Notes: generated from the letters alone by a model not told the origin. A DNA stretch of 42,876 bases from Flammeovirgaceae bacterium UBA2786 (GCA_002352225.1 DEIA01000036.1:1-42876), one strand, 5' to 3'; shown: positions 9,201 to 17,880, numbered from the stretch's first letter. Translations and numbers: made by a program.

Positions 9201-9989
9201 TTATTTTTTAAATGGTCGTTTCAAAATATATCCTATCAGTAATGAGATATTATGATTTTTTTCGATCGGATTTAGATTATTTACAATTATTACTGGTTTG
9301 TTGATGTTCAATAGTCCTAAATTATCAGCTATATAAATAGTAGCACTGCTTTTTTGACTTATATTTAATGAATAGCCAAATCCAATGGTAATACCAAAAT
9401 CAGATTCTTCAAAAGATTGTAGACCCGGCAAATAAGAAATAGAGGCGGTGGAGCCATCTGGTCTAAGTTCGCGTACCTGCCTTCCATAAAAACTTGAAAT
9501 AAAGGTTTGATCATTCTGTCTATCAAGCACAGTAATATCACCTTTTGCGCTTTGTATTCGACTGAAGTAAATACCAAATGATAACGCGAGTTTCTTATTC
9601 TTTCCAAACAAAACTCTTGGAGCTATTGAAGCTGATAAGTATTTATAAATATACTTTGAATTTATTTGAAGACCCGGTGTGATCATTTCAGAATTTGTTC
9701 CTTTCTCTTCATATAAAAATCGCATGTTTACATATAGTCTGTCCTTTATTGGGTGATATACCCCCAAGCCAAATGCATATCCCGATTTTAACAACCGTTT
9801 ATTGGTAACATTATCATCATTGTAATTTTCTATAAACATGTTTCCATAGTTGAAAGACAGGTTTGGCCCGGCAAAGATTTCAATCTTGTCAATAAACCGT
9901 TTAGACTCCGGCAGTTTCAGGTCTTGGGGAGACTGTGCCTGTAAAGCATAAGCGCCAAAAAAGATGGTTATAAAAAGGGCTGCTTTCAT
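9201..9989 (-). CDS. Outer membrane beta-barrel protein (PorT-like), copy B
   Basis: A 262-residue paralogue of the barrel at 7868-8674. Signal peptide and first mature residues are almost the same (MKAALFITIFFGAYALQAQS, then DLKLPESKRFIDKIEIFAGP), while the later strands differ in sequence and spacing but keep the barrel pattern (YAFGLGVYHPIKDR, SLLIGYILKRP at the end). The start at 9989 opens the signal peptide. The stop is 10 bases before the Ig-like copy B, so each barrel is followed by one Ig-like gene. Mature barrels that diverge between conserved flanks suggest diversification or conversion of a surface protein; function otherwise unknown. Confidence 0.78.
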   Translation of the reverse strand: MKAALFITIFFGAYALQAQSPQDLKLPESKRFIDKIEIFAGPNLSFNYGNMFIENYNDDNVTNKRLLKSGYAFGLGVYHPIKDRLYVNMRFLYEEKGTNSEMITPGLQINSKYIYKYLSASIAPRVLFGKNKKLALSFGIYFSRIQSAKGDITVLDRQNDQTFISSFYGRQVRELRPDGSTASISYLPGLQSFEESDFGITIGFGYSLNISQKSSATIYIADNLGLLNINKPVIIVNNLNPIEKNHNISLLIGYILKRPFKK

Positions 9990-10017
9990 ACGTGGAAGAT
10001 AACTAATAAAAATCATG

Positions 10018-10117
10018 TCAAGGCAACTTCCGTTTGTGCCGGTTGGCCAATACCGCCCGTACCTTGCACAAACATGCGGGGCATAGTTATCAGCACCTGG
10101 CCTTTGGTACAATAATC
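10018..10117 (-). pseudogene. 100-bp remnant of a third Ig-like copy (copy C)
   Basis: About 100 bases nearly identical to the Ig-like core of copies A and B (coding YCTKGQVLITMPRMFVQG to TEVA), joined at its downstream end to the barrel leader by the same junction as copy B. At its upstream end the match stops at 10117, five bases before a perfect palindrome (10122-10151). It shows that the array once held at least three barrel plus Ig-like units. Confidence 0.75.
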
Positions 10118-10121
10118 GTTC

Positions 10122-10151
10122 ATTTCGGTCTGTGAGGACACAGACCGAAAT
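10122..10151. repeat. Perfect 13-bp palindromic hairpin, REP-like (member 1 of an inverted pair)
   Basis: Perfect 13-bp arms (10122-10134 and 10139-10151) around the loop AGGA. The core GGTCTGTGAGGACACAGACC occurs again in reverse complement at 10232-10253. The pair lies downstream of dinB, at the breakpoint of the duplicated array. It could act as a transcription terminator, a REP-type element, or both. Confidence 0.65.
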
Positions 10152-10231
10152 TTGATATTTTAAGTTATTCTTCCATTCCATGTTCTGTCTCACAAGCAAT
10201 ACTCATCTTTACTACATGTTCTCTCATGGTC

Positions 10232-10253
10232 TGGTCTGTGTCCTCACAGACCA
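10232..10253. repeat. Palindromic hairpin, REP-like (member 2, inverted)
   Basis: Nine-base perfect arms (10232-10240 and 10245-10253) around the loop TCCT. This is the reverse complement of the core at 10122-10151. It lies about 20 bases beyond the stop of dinB. Confidence 0.65.
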
Positions 10254-10275
10254 TCCATCTAACCATCCATCTCCA

Positions 10276-11487
10276 CTACATCTTCAATAAATCTTTCCTG
10301 ATCTTTCCGTTAAACGCATTCATCTCCATGCGTACCCGCTTGTTTACATCTATGGTAGTGGCCCGCACCAGTTTATCTACCCCGTGTTTGTGTTTAATTA
10401 AATCCATGGCTTCGTACAGGTTTACATCTTCTTCGGTTTCGTCAAACAAACTAATCTGATGATTGCCCTGTACGAGATTGCTTAACCGCACGCCTACCAA
10501 TCGTATCAGCATTCTGCGGTTATAGAGTTTATCAAACAGTTCTTGTACCACACGCAGCAACACATGATCAGACGAAGTGTATGGAATGTGTACTTGTTTG
10601 GTTTCGGTATCGAAGTTGGAATACCGGATTTTTACGGTAACGCAGGCCGCTAATTTTTTTTGCTCGCGCAATTGAAAAGCAACCTTCTCTACCATCGCAA
10701 TTAAAATAGATTTCAATCGCTTTATATCAATGGTATCATGCTCAAATGTAGATTCGGTTGAAATAGATTTTTGTTCGCTATATGAAACAACGGGGCTATC
10801 GTCCAGTCCGTGGGCTTTGTTCCACAAACTCATTCCGTTTTTTCCGAATGCACTTATTAAAAAAGGCAAGGGCATTTCGCGTAATGTAGCTACAGTGCGA
10901 ACACCCATATCATATAAGAAGGATGCAGTCTGTTTTCCAATCATTGGAATTTTTTCAATTGAAAGCGGATCGAGAAACCGGGTTACTTCATGCTGTGGAA
11001 TTTGCACCTGTGCTTTAGGTTTAAATTCGCCCGTAGCTACCTTCGATACCAACTTGTTTACCGATAGTGCCATCGAAATAGGTAAGTCGCTCTCCTGAAT
11101 GATTTTATTTTGAAGTTCGATAGCCCATTTATACGTGCCTACATACCGGTCCATGCCGGTGGCATCTATATAAAACTCATCAATAGAAGACTTTTCGAAA
11201 GCCGGAGCTTTTTCAGCAATGATTTCAGTAACCAAATGCGAGTGCCGGCTATAGGCTTCCATATCGCCCGAAATAACTTTGGCATCGGGGCAAAGTTGCA
11301 AGGCCAGATACATGGGCATAGCAGAGTGTACCCCAAACCTGCGGGCCTCGTAACTGCATGCCGCCACCACACCCCTGCGGTTGCTACCCCCTACAATAAG
11401 GGGTAAATTCTTCAATTTTGGCTCTTTTTTACGCTCTACCGACACAAAAAAGGCGTCTAAATCCAGGTGTATTATATTCTTCTCCAC
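10276..11487 (-). CDS. dinB: DNA polymerase IV (Y family)
   Basis: A 403-residue Y-family translesion polymerase. Catalytic residues are visible: D9 in HLDLDAFF and D103/E104 in SSIDEFYID. The helix-hairpin-helix stretch (PMIGKQTASFLYDMGV, about 181-196) and the little-finger domain (about 240-350) follow. QISLF at 344-348 fits the beta-clamp binding motif. The protein synthesises across damaged DNA with low fidelity. It probably belonged with the DnaE-type gene at 3925-7017, now separated by the barrel/Ig-like array. No LexA/UmuD-like gene is in the window and no SOS box was recognised in the divergent region 11488-11621. Confidence 0.95.
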   Translation of the reverse strand: MEKNIIHLDLDAFFVSVERKKEPKLKNLPLIVGGSNRRGVVAACSYEARRFGVHSAMPMYLALQLCPDAKVISGDMEAYSRHSHLVTEIIAEKAPAFEKSSIDEFYIDATGMDRYVGTYKWAIELQNKIIQESDLPISMALSVNKLVSKVATGEFKPKAQVQIPQHEVTRFLDPLSIEKIPMIGKQTASFLYDMGVRTVATLREMPLPFLISAFGKNGMSLWNKAHGLDDSPVVSYSEQKSISTESTFEHDTIDIKRLKSILIAMVEKVAFQLREQKKLAACVTVKIRYSNFDTETKQVHIPYTSSDHVLLRVVQELFDKLYNRRMLIRLVGVRLSNLVQGNHQISLFDETEEDVNLYEAMDLIKHKHGVDKLVRATTIDVNKRVRMEMNAFNGKIRKDLLKM

Positions 11488-11621
11488 AGAACAATAATAC
11501 TAAAATTTTTAGCAAATGAATGGAGACGTTTTAAAAATGTTCATTTTTTACTGCTTTGCAACTCTTCAACTTACCCCTACTTTCGGGGCTATAAAAAACT
11601 CAGGCTTTAAAAAATTAATAC

Positions 11622-12923
11622 ATGCGCCAGCAATTACTAAGTGAAGGAGCCAAAGAACTCAGTTACGAAATTCGGGAGATTGTAAAGAAAGCCGAACTGA
11701 TCCGAAATCTCGGTAAGGAAATTTATTGGGAAAATATTGGAGACCCGATTCAGAAACACCATCAATTACCGGAATGGATCCGCCAGATTATTGCTGACCT
11801 CGCCTTACAAAACGATTCGTACAGTTATTGCCCCAGCAAAGGTATTTTAGAAACCCGGAAATTTCTGGCTGCACAAACCAACCAACTGGGGGGTGTGCAA
11901 ATTACACCCGATGATATCTGTTTCTTTAACGGATTGGGCGATGCCATTGCTAAAGTGTATCAATACATAACACCTACATCGCGGGTTATTGGCCCCTCGC
12001 CTGCCTACTCTACCCACTCCAGTGCCGAAGCAGCCCATGCCGGGCACGAACCCCTTACGTACAAACTCGATCCCGACAACAAATGGTATCCCGACCTGGA
12101 CGACTTATATAATAAGGTAAAGTACAATCCCAATGTAGTGGGTATTCTTATCATCAATCCGGATAACCCAACCGGCATGGTATATCCGTACGAAACGCTG
12201 AAGCGGATTGTTGAGATTGCCAAAGAGTTTAACCTGTTTTTGATCTGCGATGAGATTTACCTCAACATTACCTACAACGGGGCAAAGGCCTATTCATTAG
12301 CCGAAGTGATTGGCGACGTGCCGGGCATCTCTATGAAAGGAATTTCTAAAGAACTGCCCTGGCCCGGAGCGCGTTGCGGCTGGATGGAATATTATAATCG
12401 CAGTAAAGACGCAGACTTCAACCGCTTTTGCCAGGCATTAGATAATGCCAAAATGATTGAAGTGTGTTCTACCAAGCTGCCGCAGTTGGCCATACCCAAA
12501 ATACTGGGCGATGCCCGCTTTAAAACCTACCGCGATGAAACCAACCGCAACATTGGCAAGCGCAGCAAAATCATATCCGATATACTCCGCACGGTACCTC
12601 AGCTAACCTTTAACGAAACTTTTGGCGCCTTTTACAACACCATCATCTTCCGACAAGGCACGCTAAAACCCGGACAAAAAATTCATATTGAAGATGAGCA
12701 AGCCCGTAAACTGGTAGAAAGCTGGACCCGTGAGAATATGCAGCACGACAAACGTTTTGTGTATTATCTGCTTGGCGCGAAAGGTGTTTGCGTGGTGCCT
12801 ATTTCTTCGTTTTGCTCTGAATTACAGGGCTTTCGGGTTACGTTGCTGGAAGAAAATGAAGCAATGCTTATCAAAACTTTTACCGCTATCCGCGATGGAA
12901 TAGTGGAATACCTGGCCAGTTAA
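11622..12923 (+). CDS. PLP-dependent aminotransferase, class I/II
   Basis: A 433-residue fold-type I aminotransferase. It carries the substrate/cofactor motif IINPDNPTGMVYP near residue 180, CDEIYLN near 210, and the PLP lysine in GISKELPWPGARCGW near residue 247. An alanine/aspartate/aromatic aminotransferase role is possible; the exact amino donor cannot be read from sequence. It faces the same way as the ilv operon downstream but is separated from it by a 316-bp leader with its own predicted promoter and terminator, so it is probably a separate unit. Confidence 0.85.
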   Translation: MRQQLLSEGAKELSYEIREIVKKAELIRNLGKEIYWENIGDPIQKHHQLPEWIRQIIADLALQNDSYSYCPSKGILETRKFLAAQTNQLGGVQITPDDICFFNGLGDAIAKVYQYITPTSRVIGPSPAYSTHSSAEAAHAGHEPLTYKLDPDNKWYPDLDDLYNKVKYNPNVVGILIINPDNPTGMVYPYETLKRIVEIAKEFNLFLICDEIYLNITYNGAKAYSLAEVIGDVPGISMKGISKELPWPGARCGWMEYYNRSKDADFNRFCQALDNAKMIEVCSTKLPQLAIPKILGDARFKTYRDETNRNIGKRSKIISDILRTVPQLTFNETFGAFYNTIIFRQGTLKPGQKIHIEDEQARKLVESWTRENMQHDKRFVYYLLGAKGVCVVPISSFCSELQGFRVTLLEENEAMLIKTFTAIRDGIVEYLAS

Positions 12924-12991
12924 AAACTAAAGTTTCCCACCTACCATTCGTTAAGGTCTTCCCTTATTTAAAACTTTTTATTCAGGTTTAA

Positions 12992-13023
12992 TTGAAACTC
13001 CTTGGAAAATTTTTCAATATTTG
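12992..13023 (+). promoter_or_regulatory. Candidate promoter of the ilv operon
   Basis: A TTG at 12992-12994 and an AATATTTG at 13016-13023 resemble the Bacteroidetes -33 (TTTG) and -7 (TAnnTTTG) elements at about the right spacing, with one mismatch in the -7 box. Transcription would start about 30 bases before the leader ORF. Tentative: match by eye only. Confidence 0.35.
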
Positions 13024-13059
13024 CGCACACGCACAAGATTTATGAATTGTATTAACAAC

Positions 13060-13143
13060 ATGACTCAAATCAACCGCACGCTGGCAGCAATCAGTGTGCT
13101 TGTGCTCAATGTCATTATTATTATCCGAAAACCGGGGGAGTAA
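13060..13143 (+). CDS. ilv operon leader peptide (attenuator ORF)
   Basis: A 27-codon ORF whose product is strikingly rich in branched-chain residues: it opens MTQINRTLAAISVLVLNV and continues with four consecutive Ile (codons 19-22, 13114-13125), then RKPGE and a stop. About half of all codons are Ile, Val or Leu. An in-frame ATG at 13042 would add six residues. It is followed 21 bases later by a strong terminator (13165-13200) and then by ilvE. This layout matches classical ribosome-mediated attenuation of ilv operons. A hairpin at 13076-13099 inside the ORF could act as the pause structure. No homology search was possible; the call rests on composition and position. Confidence 0.8.
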   Translation: MTQINRTLAAISVLVLNVIIIIRKPGE

Positions 13144-13164
13144 CGATATTGTTAAAAGATATTG

Positions 13165-13200
13165 AAACCGCCCCGACATAATCGGGGCGGTTTTGTTTTA
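13165..13200 (+). terminator. Rho-independent terminator of the ilv attenuator
   Basis: A perfect 12-bp stem (13165-13176 with 13182-13193) with a GC-rich middle, a five-base loop and a T-rich tail. It lies between the leader peptide ORF and ilvE. The G-run in the last leader codons (13133-13137) is complementary to the CCCCG of the terminator's 5' arm (13171-13175) and could form a short competing pairing when a ribosome stalls at the Ile run. The stem is identical to the one before leuC. Confidence 0.9.
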
Positions 13201-13239
13201 TAGGATTAACCGCAAACTAACGATTGTTTTAAACTACGT

Positions 13240-14127
13240 ATGTATTACTCCAACAACACCATCCTTTTCCATGATGGTAAATTTGTAAAAGCAAAAGATG
13301 CCAGCACCGACTTGTACAGCCAAACCCTGCATTATGGCTATGGTGCATTTGAAGGTATTCGTGCTTACCAAACTATTAACGGTGTAAAAATTTTTAAAGC
13401 ACACGAACACTTCGAACGCCTGCAACGCAGCTGCGAATTAGTGGGCATCCCGTTTACCTATTCAACGGAAGAGTTAACTCAACTCTCCTATCAGGTGTTG
13501 GAGAAAAATAATCTCAAAGACGCTTACATCCGGCCGCTGGTATACTGTGCGCCCAATATGACACTATCCGCACCCACCGGAGTATCGGTTATGATAGCCG
13601 CCTGGGAGTGGGGTAAGTATCATGGTGCAAAACCGTTGAAGGTTTGTGTGTCATCCTTTCAACGACCCAATCCAAAATCGGTAAAGATGGAAGCCAAGGT
13701 GTGTGGTCATTATGTAAACTCCATCATGGCAACCAACGAAGCAAAACAACGTGGCTTTGATGAAGCATTAATGCTTGATATGAATGGCTTCGTGGCCGAA
13801 GGGCCCGGAGCCAATTTCTTTTTTGAGAAGGATGGTGTATTGTACACACCGCCTCTTGGAAATATTCTTCCTGGTATTACCCGGCAAACAGTCTTTGAAA
13901 TTTGCCGCGAGATGGATTTACCTGTAGTCGAAAAACATTTCCGGCCCGAAGAATTGTTTGAAGCCGACAGCGCCTTCTTCTGCGGTACCGCTGCCGAAGT
14001 AGTGGCTATCGAATCAATCGAAGGTCAGGCGTTCTCAAAACCATGGAAGCATTCGATGGGCGCAGTTGTGCAGGAAGCCTATACGTGTATCGTGTTAGAT
14101 AAAAGTTATTCGTACGTAATTGTTTAA
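13240..14127 (+). CDS. ilvE: Branched-chain amino acid aminotransferase
   Basis: A 295-residue class IV (D-fold) PLP aminotransferase performing the last step of Ile, Val and Leu synthesis by transferring an amino group from glutamate. The PLP lysine is K153 (EAKVCGHYVNS) and the cofactor glutamate is E187 in EGPGANFF. The N-terminal HYGYGAFEGIRAY is typical for the branched-chain enzymes. It is the first gene after the attenuator at 13060-13200. ilvD follows after a spacer of about 55 bases. Confidence 0.95.
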   Translation: MYYSNNTILFHDGKFVKAKDASTDLYSQTLHYGYGAFEGIRAYQTINGVKIFKAHEHFERLQRSCELVGIPFTYSTEELTQLSYQVLEKNNLKDAYIRPLVYCAPNMTLSAPTGVSVMIAAWEWGKYHGAKPLKVCVSSFQRPNPKSVKMEAKVCGHYVNSIMATNEAKQRGFDEALMLDMNGFVAEGPGANFFFEKDGVLYTPPLGNILPGITRQTVFEICREMDLPVVEKHFRPEELFEADSAFFCGTAAEVVAIESIEGQAFSKPWKHSMGAVVQEAYTCIVLDKSYSYVIV

Positions 14128-14182
14128 ATCTGGTTTCTGGTTACGCGTAGCAGCAAATCAGAAAGCAAAACAGCAAAACAGA

Positions 14183-15862
14183 ATGGAACTCAATAAATAT
14201 AGTAAAACCATTACTCAGGATCCTACCCTACCAGCCTCGCAGGCCATGTTGTATGGCATCGGACTTACCGAGCACGATCTTAAAAAAGCTCAGGTAGGTA
14301 TTGTTAGCACCGGGTATGATGGCAACACATGCAACATGCATTTGAATGCATTGGCCGGTGAAGTAAAGCAAGCCGTGTGGGATCAGGAATTAGTGGGATT
14401 AATCTTTCATACCATTGGCGTTAGCGATGGTATCAGCAACGGCACCGAAGGTATGCGGTACTCATTAGTAAGCCGCGATCTGATTGCCGATTCGATTGAA
14501 ACAGTTTGTGGTGCACAATATTATGATGGATTAATAGCCGTTGTAGGCTGCGATAAAAATATGCCCGGCTCGCTTATCGCGATGGGCAGATTAAACCGGC
14601 CAGCTATTATGGTCTATGGCGGCACCATTGCCGGTGGACATTATAAGGGGCGCGAGTTAAATATCATCTCTTCGTTTGAAGCGTTGGGCGAAAAAATTCA
14701 GGGCAAACTTTCAGACGAAGATTATAAAGGCATCATTCAAAATTCTTGCCCTGGTGCAGGTGCCTGTGGCGGCATGTACACAGCCAACACCATGGCCTCG
14801 GCTATCGAAGCATTGGGTATGGCGTTGCCGTACTCTTCTTCCAACCCTGCCCTTAGCAAAGAAAAATCGGCCGAGTGTGTTGAAGCCGGCAAGGCTATTC
14901 GCCTGCTGCTGGAAAAAGATATTAAGCCGCGCGACATCATGACGTTGAAGGCTTTTGAAAATGCCATTACTGTGGTGATGGTGCTGGGCGGATCGACCAA
15001 TGCCGTGTTACACTTAATTGCCATGGCAAAAAGTGTTAGCATCAAACTCACACAAGATGATTTTCAACGCATCTCTGATAAGACACCACTTATTGCCGAC
15101 CTGAAACCCAGTGGAAAATATTTAATGGAGGCACTGCACAAAATCGGAGGCGTACCGTCAGTAATAAAATATTTATTAAGCAAAGGCTACTTGCATGGCG
15201 ATTGTTTAACCGTTACCGGGAAAACATTGGCCGAGAATGTAGCCAATGCCAAAGACCTTGATTTTGAAAAGCAGGATGTAATTCTTCCTTTCGAGAAGGC
15301 CATTAAAAAGACTGGTCATCTTCAGATTCTTTATGGCAACCTTGCCCCACAAGGATCAGTCGCAAAAATTACCGGCAAAGAAGGCGAACGCTTTAAAGGA
15401 ACAGCGCGCGTGTTTAATGGCGAGTTTGAATTGGTAGACGGAATTAAATCCGGCAGAATAAAAGAAGGCGATGTAATTGTAATACGTTACGTAGGTCCGA
15501 AAGGCGCACCCGGTATGCCCGAAATGTTAAAGCCCACCAGTTTAATTATGGGCTCGGGCTTAGGTAAAAGTGTTGCCTTAATTACCGATGGAAGATTTAG
15601 CGGAGGCTCGCACGGATTTGTAATTGGCCACATCACACCCGAAGCATTCGAAGGTGGATTGCTTTCGTTGGTAGAAGATGGCGACTGGATTGAGATTGAT
15701 GTAAAGAAACATCAGATCAATCTATTAGTAGATGAAAAAACTATTGCGATCAGAAAATCGCACTATAAAGCACCGGCTCTTCGTGTAAAGAACGGTGTAC
15801 TATATAAATATGCTCAACTTGTAAAAACTGCTGCGGATGGATGCGTTACTGACGAAGACTGA
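14183..15862 (+). CDS. ilvD: Dihydroxy-acid dehydratase
   Basis: A 559-residue IlvD/Edd-family Fe-S enzyme converting dihydroxy-acids to 2-keto acids in the Ile/Val pathway. The three expected cluster cysteines are visible: C50 (DGNTCNMH), C123 (GCDKNMPGS) and C195 (PGAGACGGMY). The C-terminal half shows GRFSGGSHGFVIGHITPEA. The start at 14183 (MELNKYSK) is preferred; a frame opening at 14120 would overlap ilvE and translate low-complexity intergenic DNA. The 3' end overlaps ilvB by 26 bases, so the two are probably coupled. Confidence 0.95.
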   Translation: MELNKYSKTITQDPTLPASQAMLYGIGLTEHDLKKAQVGIVSTGYDGNTCNMHLNALAGEVKQAVWDQELVGLIFHTIGVSDGISNGTEGMRYSLVSRDLIADSIETVCGAQYYDGLIAVVGCDKNMPGSLIAMGRLNRPAIMVYGGTIAGGHYKGRELNIISSFEALGEKIQGKLSDEDYKGIIQNSCPGAGACGGMYTANTMASAIEALGMALPYSSSNPALSKEKSAECVEAGKAIRLLLEKDIKPRDIMTLKAFENAITVVMVLGGSTNAVLHLIAMAKSVSIKLTQDDFQRISDKTPLIADLKPSGKYLMEALHKIGGVPSVIKYLLSKGYLHGDCLTVTGKTLAENVANAKDLDFEKQDVILPFEKAIKKTGHLQILYGNLAPQGSVAKITGKEGERFKGTARVFNGEFELVDGIKSGRIKEGDVIVIRYVGPKGAPGMPEMLKPTSLIMGSGLGKSVALITDGRFSGGSHGFVIGHITPEAFEGGLLSLVEDGDWIEIDVKKHQINLLVDEKTIAIRKSHYKAPALRVKNGVLYKYAQLVKTAADGCVTDED

Positions 15863-17582
15863 AAAAAAACCAGCCGCTACAAAGCAAAAGATTTCCGGTT
15901 CGGAAGTTTTGCTGCGTTGCCTGGTAGCTGAAAAAGTTCAACACATTTTTGGATACCCCGGAGGTGCTATTATGCCGGTGTATGATGCCCTCTACGGCTA
16001 TGCCGACAAATTAACTCACTTGTTGGTGCGCCACGAACAAGGCGCCATTCATGCCGCACAAGGGTATGCACGTGTATCCGGAAAAACCGGAGTAGTGTTT
16101 GCTACATCAGGGCCGGGGGCTACCAACTTAGTTACTGGTTTAGCAGATGCTTTGATTGATTCCACCCCGGTTGTTTGTATTACCGGTCAGGTGTTTGCTC
16201 ACTTGTTAGGTACCGATGCTTTTCAGGAAATAGATGTTATCAACACTACGTTACCTGTAACCAAATGGAATGTACAGGTAACCGAAGCAAAAGATATTGC
16301 CCCGGCTATCGCGAAAGCATTTTATATCGCAGCCAGCGGAAGACCCGGCCCCGTATTGGTTGATATTACCAAGAATGCACAAAATGAATTAATCGAAGAG
16401 TTTGAATACGAAGCATGCAATACAGTTCGCACCTATAAACCAAAACCTGTTTTGCAACTTGCGCAGGTAGAGGCTGCTGCCGAATTAATCAACAAAGCAA
16501 AACGTCCGTACATCCTGGTGGGGCAAGGTGTTTTGCTTGCCGGTGCATCCAAAGAGTTAATTGCATTTACAGAGAAGACAGGAATTCCTGTTGCCAGCAC
16601 CTTGCTGGGATTAGGCGCACTTCCATGCGAGCATCCCAACTATGTAGGCTTTCTGGGTATGCACGGTAATTATGGTCCTAACATCAACACCAACGAGTGC
16701 GATTTGTTAATTGCCATCGGTATGCGGTTCGATGATCGGGTAACAGGCAATGTGAGTAAGTATGCCAAACAAGCACAAGTTGTTCACATTGATATTGATA
16801 AAGCTGAGATCAATAAAATAATAAGCCCAACGGTGGCCGTTCATGCCGATGCTAAAGAAGCGTTGGACGCCCTAACTAAACTTTGCACAAAGAATGCTTT
16901 CCCCGAATGGATCGAAAGTTTCAAGAAACTGAATGCAGAAGAGTTTGAAAAAGTTGTGGCGAAAGAAATCCGTAACACAAACAGTCTGAAAATGGCTGAG
17001 GTGATCTACATGCTATCGCAGCTCACTAAAGGAGAAGCCGTAGTGGTTACCGATGTGGGCCAGCATCAAATGGTTACTTCGCGCTACTATCAATACAAAA
17101 ATCCTCGTACCAATATTACTTCGGGCGGGGCGGGCACCATGGGCTTTGCCTTACCGGCTGCTATGGGTGCAAAAGTTGCGGCACCCCATAAGCAAGTGGT
17201 AGCTGTAATTGGCGATGGGGGTTACCAGATGACAGTACAGGAGTTGGGCACCATCATGCAATATAAAATTCCTGTTAAAATTCTGGTGTTGAATAATAGC
17301 TTTTTGGGTATGGTGCGCCAGTGGCAACAGCTTTTCCACGGTAAGCGGTATTCGTTTACCGAAATGCAAAACCCCAACTTTGTTAAAATCGCAGAAGCGT
17401 ACAACATTCCTGCTGCAAAAGTAACTGAGCAAAAAAATCTGGAGGCTGAATTAAAAAAAATGCTGGCTTCAGAAACATCGTACTTCCTGGAAGTAGTAGT
17501 TGAAAAAGAAGATAATGTATTTCCTATGGTGCCGGCTGGTGCCGGAGTGGCCGAAGTTATACTGGAAATACCTAAACACTGA
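15837..17582 (+). CDS. ilvB: Acetolactate synthase, large (catalytic) subunit
   Basis: A 581-residue ThDP-dependent enzyme that condenses pyruvate with pyruvate or 2-ketobutyrate. The activating glutamate is E67 in VRHEQGAIHAAQGYAR; the early GYPGGAIMPVYDAL is typical of AHAS. The FAD-binding middle domain follows, and near the C-terminus the ThDP/Mg motif GDGGYQMTVQELGT...LNNS. The start overlaps the ilvD end. The regulatory subunit gene follows after 3 bases. Confidence 0.95.
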   Translation: MDALLTKTEKKPAATKQKISGSEVLLRCLVAEKVQHIFGYPGGAIMPVYDALYGYADKLTHLLVRHEQGAIHAAQGYARVSGKTGVVFATSGPGATNLVTGLADALIDSTPVVCITGQVFAHLLGTDAFQEIDVINTTLPVTKWNVQVTEAKDIAPAIAKAFYIAASGRPGPVLVDITKNAQNELIEEFEYEACNTVRTYKPKPVLQLAQVEAAAELINKAKRPYILVGQGVLLAGASKELIAFTEKTGIPVASTLLGLGALPCEHPNYVGFLGMHGNYGPNINTNECDLLIAIGMRFDDRVTGNVSKYAKQAQVVHIDIDKAEINKIISPTVAVHADAKEALDALTKLCTKNAFPEWIESFKKLNAEEFEKVVAKEIRNTNSLKMAEVIYMLSQLTKGEAVVVTDVGQHQMVTSRYYQYKNPRTNITSGGAGTMGFALPAAMGAKVAAPHKQVVAVIGDGGYQMTVQELGTIMQYKIPVKILVLNNSFLGMVRQWQQLFHGKRYSFTEMQNPNFVKIAEAYNIPAAKVTEQKNLEAELKKMLASETSYFLEVVVEKEDNVFPMVPAGAGVAEVILEIPKH

Positions 17583-17585
17583 GTT

Positions 17586-17876
17586 ATGAAACAAGACTAT
17601 ACCTTAGAACTCGTTGCGGAAAACAATTTCTCAATCCTTAACCGGATTGTGAATGTACTTAACCGCAGACGCATTCGCATTAAAAAATTAATGGCTCACG
17701 AAAACGAAAATGATTTTCGCAAGGGTGGTGCGGTGTTGTTGCTTCACACCACTTCTGATGCCATGGAAAAAGTAAAACATCAATTAGAGAAACTTATCGA
17801 AGTAGAATATGCTATCTATACCTTAGGCAGCAATCACTACCTGGAATTAAGCGAACGAATTGTGGATGTAGATTAA
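17586..17876 (+). CDS. ilvN: Acetolactate synthase, small (regulatory) subunit, short form
   Basis: A 96-residue protein consisting of a single ACT domain (about 5-75: YTLELVAENNFSILNRIVNVLNRRRIRI). It normally binds and activates the catalytic subunit and often senses valine. It is shorter than typical IlvN/IlvH proteins (about 160-180 residues) and resembles the IlvM size class, so valine sensitivity is uncertain. It starts 3 bases after the ilvB stop, which supports the pairing. Confidence 0.85.
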   Translation: MKQDYTLELVAENNFSILNRIVNVLNRRRIRIKKLMAHENENDFRKGGAVLLLHTTSDAMEKVKHQLEKLIEVEYAIYTLGSNHYLELSERIVDVD

Positions 17877-17880
17877 TTTA

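Noticed and set aside
9990..10199. N-terminal extension of barrel copy B (reading from 10199)
   Set aside because: It runs through the copy C remnant and the palindrome in a non-coding frame; the signal peptide begins at 9989.
11488..11621. SOS box or LexA operator upstream of dinB
   Set aside because: No clear inverted repeat of the expected kind was found in the divergent region.
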